Assembly (NCBI GenBank): GCA_015487255.1
Contig: WFQA01000134.1
Span: 1-5,714 of the forward strand
From: Paracoccaceae bacterium
GTDB taxonomy: Bacteria; Pseudomonadota; Alphaproteobacteria; Rhodobacterales; Rhodobacteraceae
Direction of reading: 5' to 3'
DNA: 5,714 bases
Shown: positions 5,453 to 5,714 of the stretch, piece after piece
Layout: the number at the start of each line of letters is the position of its first letter
Numbering within the stretch: the stretch's first letter is position 1
Made by a program: the position numbers and the translations under genes
Notes under the pieces: model-generated
Seen by the model: only the letters and a program-made list of their open reading frames with translations
The model's database searches: none
Told to the model about the DNA's origin: nothing

Positions 5453-5714
5453 AAAACCTGCTGATAAGGGAATTGCGCCTTGCTCTGCGCTCGGGTGGCG
5501 GGGCAGGGCTGGGCTTGGCGTTTTTTCTGATTGTGGTGGTGTTGGTGCCTCTTGGCGTTGGCCCCAACCCCGAAACCCTCGGCGTGATTGCGCCGGGCAT
5601 TCTCTGGATCGGGGCGCTGCTGGCCAGCCTGCTCTCGCTTGACCGGCTGTTTCAGACCGATAGCGAGGATGGCACGCTGGATATTCTGGCGCTTTCCCCC
5701 ATGCCGATGGAGCA
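5449..5714 (+). CDS. ccmB: Haem exporter permease subunit CcmB, 5' part
   Basis: CcmB is a membrane subunit of the CcmABCD complex and partners CcmA. The first 88 residues are present before the window ends; the full protein is usually about 220 residues. It opens MKNLLIRELRLALRSGGG, a short charged cytoplasmic start typical of CcmB, followed by membrane segment LGLAFFLIVVVLVPLGVG (about 21-38) and the family-like stretch APGILWIGALLASLLSLDRL (about 49-68). The conserved FQTDSEDGTLDILALSPMP (69-87) is a strong CcmB mark. The ATG overlaps the ccmA TGA, which fixes the start. Further ccm genes are expected beyond the window. Confidence 0.95.
   Translation, partial: MKNLLIRELRLALRSGGGAGLGLAFFLIVVVLVPLGVGPNPETLGVIAPGILWIGALLASLLSLDRLFQTDSEDGTLDILALSPMPME

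Overview
The window looks like a chromosomal segment of an alphaproteobacterium, most probably a Rhodobacterales-type organism. The support is the Rhodobacter-like ThyX C-terminus, a 610-residue IlvD, a System I cytochrome c maturation operon (ccmA-ccmB) and a base composition near 60% GC in the housekeeping genes. The taxonomic call is inference; no rRNA or other marker is present.

Layout from left to right: (1) the 3' part of thyX (+), cut by the window edge; (2) a REP/RAYT island at about 524-1120, made of a perfect REPIN (two 25-base REP palindromes in inverted orientation), a REP-associated tyrosine transposase gene on the minus strand, and a third REP on its 5' side; (3) an APC-family amino acid permease gene (-); (4) a 173-base divergent control region with two clear inverted repeats; (5) ilvD (+), complete, with all catalytic residues; (6) a 303-base non-coding interval packed with hairpins and bounded over 220 bases by near-perfect 22-base inverted repeats; (7) ccmA (+) and the start of ccmB (+), overlapping by ATGA.

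Function: thyX makes dTMP, ilvD serves branched-chain amino acid synthesis, and ccmAB form part of the ABC machinery for cytochrome c maturation. These are ordinary core genes with no obvious shared pathway. The permease may import or exchange amino acids, but its substrate cannot be read from the sequence; its divergent placement from ilvD suggests a shared control region.

The accessory content lies between the core genes. The RAYT with its three matching REPs is a self-consistent transposase/substrate set in which the stop codon of the transposase is formed by the GTAG of the adjoining REP. The ilvD-ccmA interval holds a second, unrelated repeat-like element with no coding capacity. RAYT/REPIN systems as a class are already described; this particular REP family, the trimmed transposase C-terminus and the ilvD-ccmA hairpin element are the parts worth a second look.
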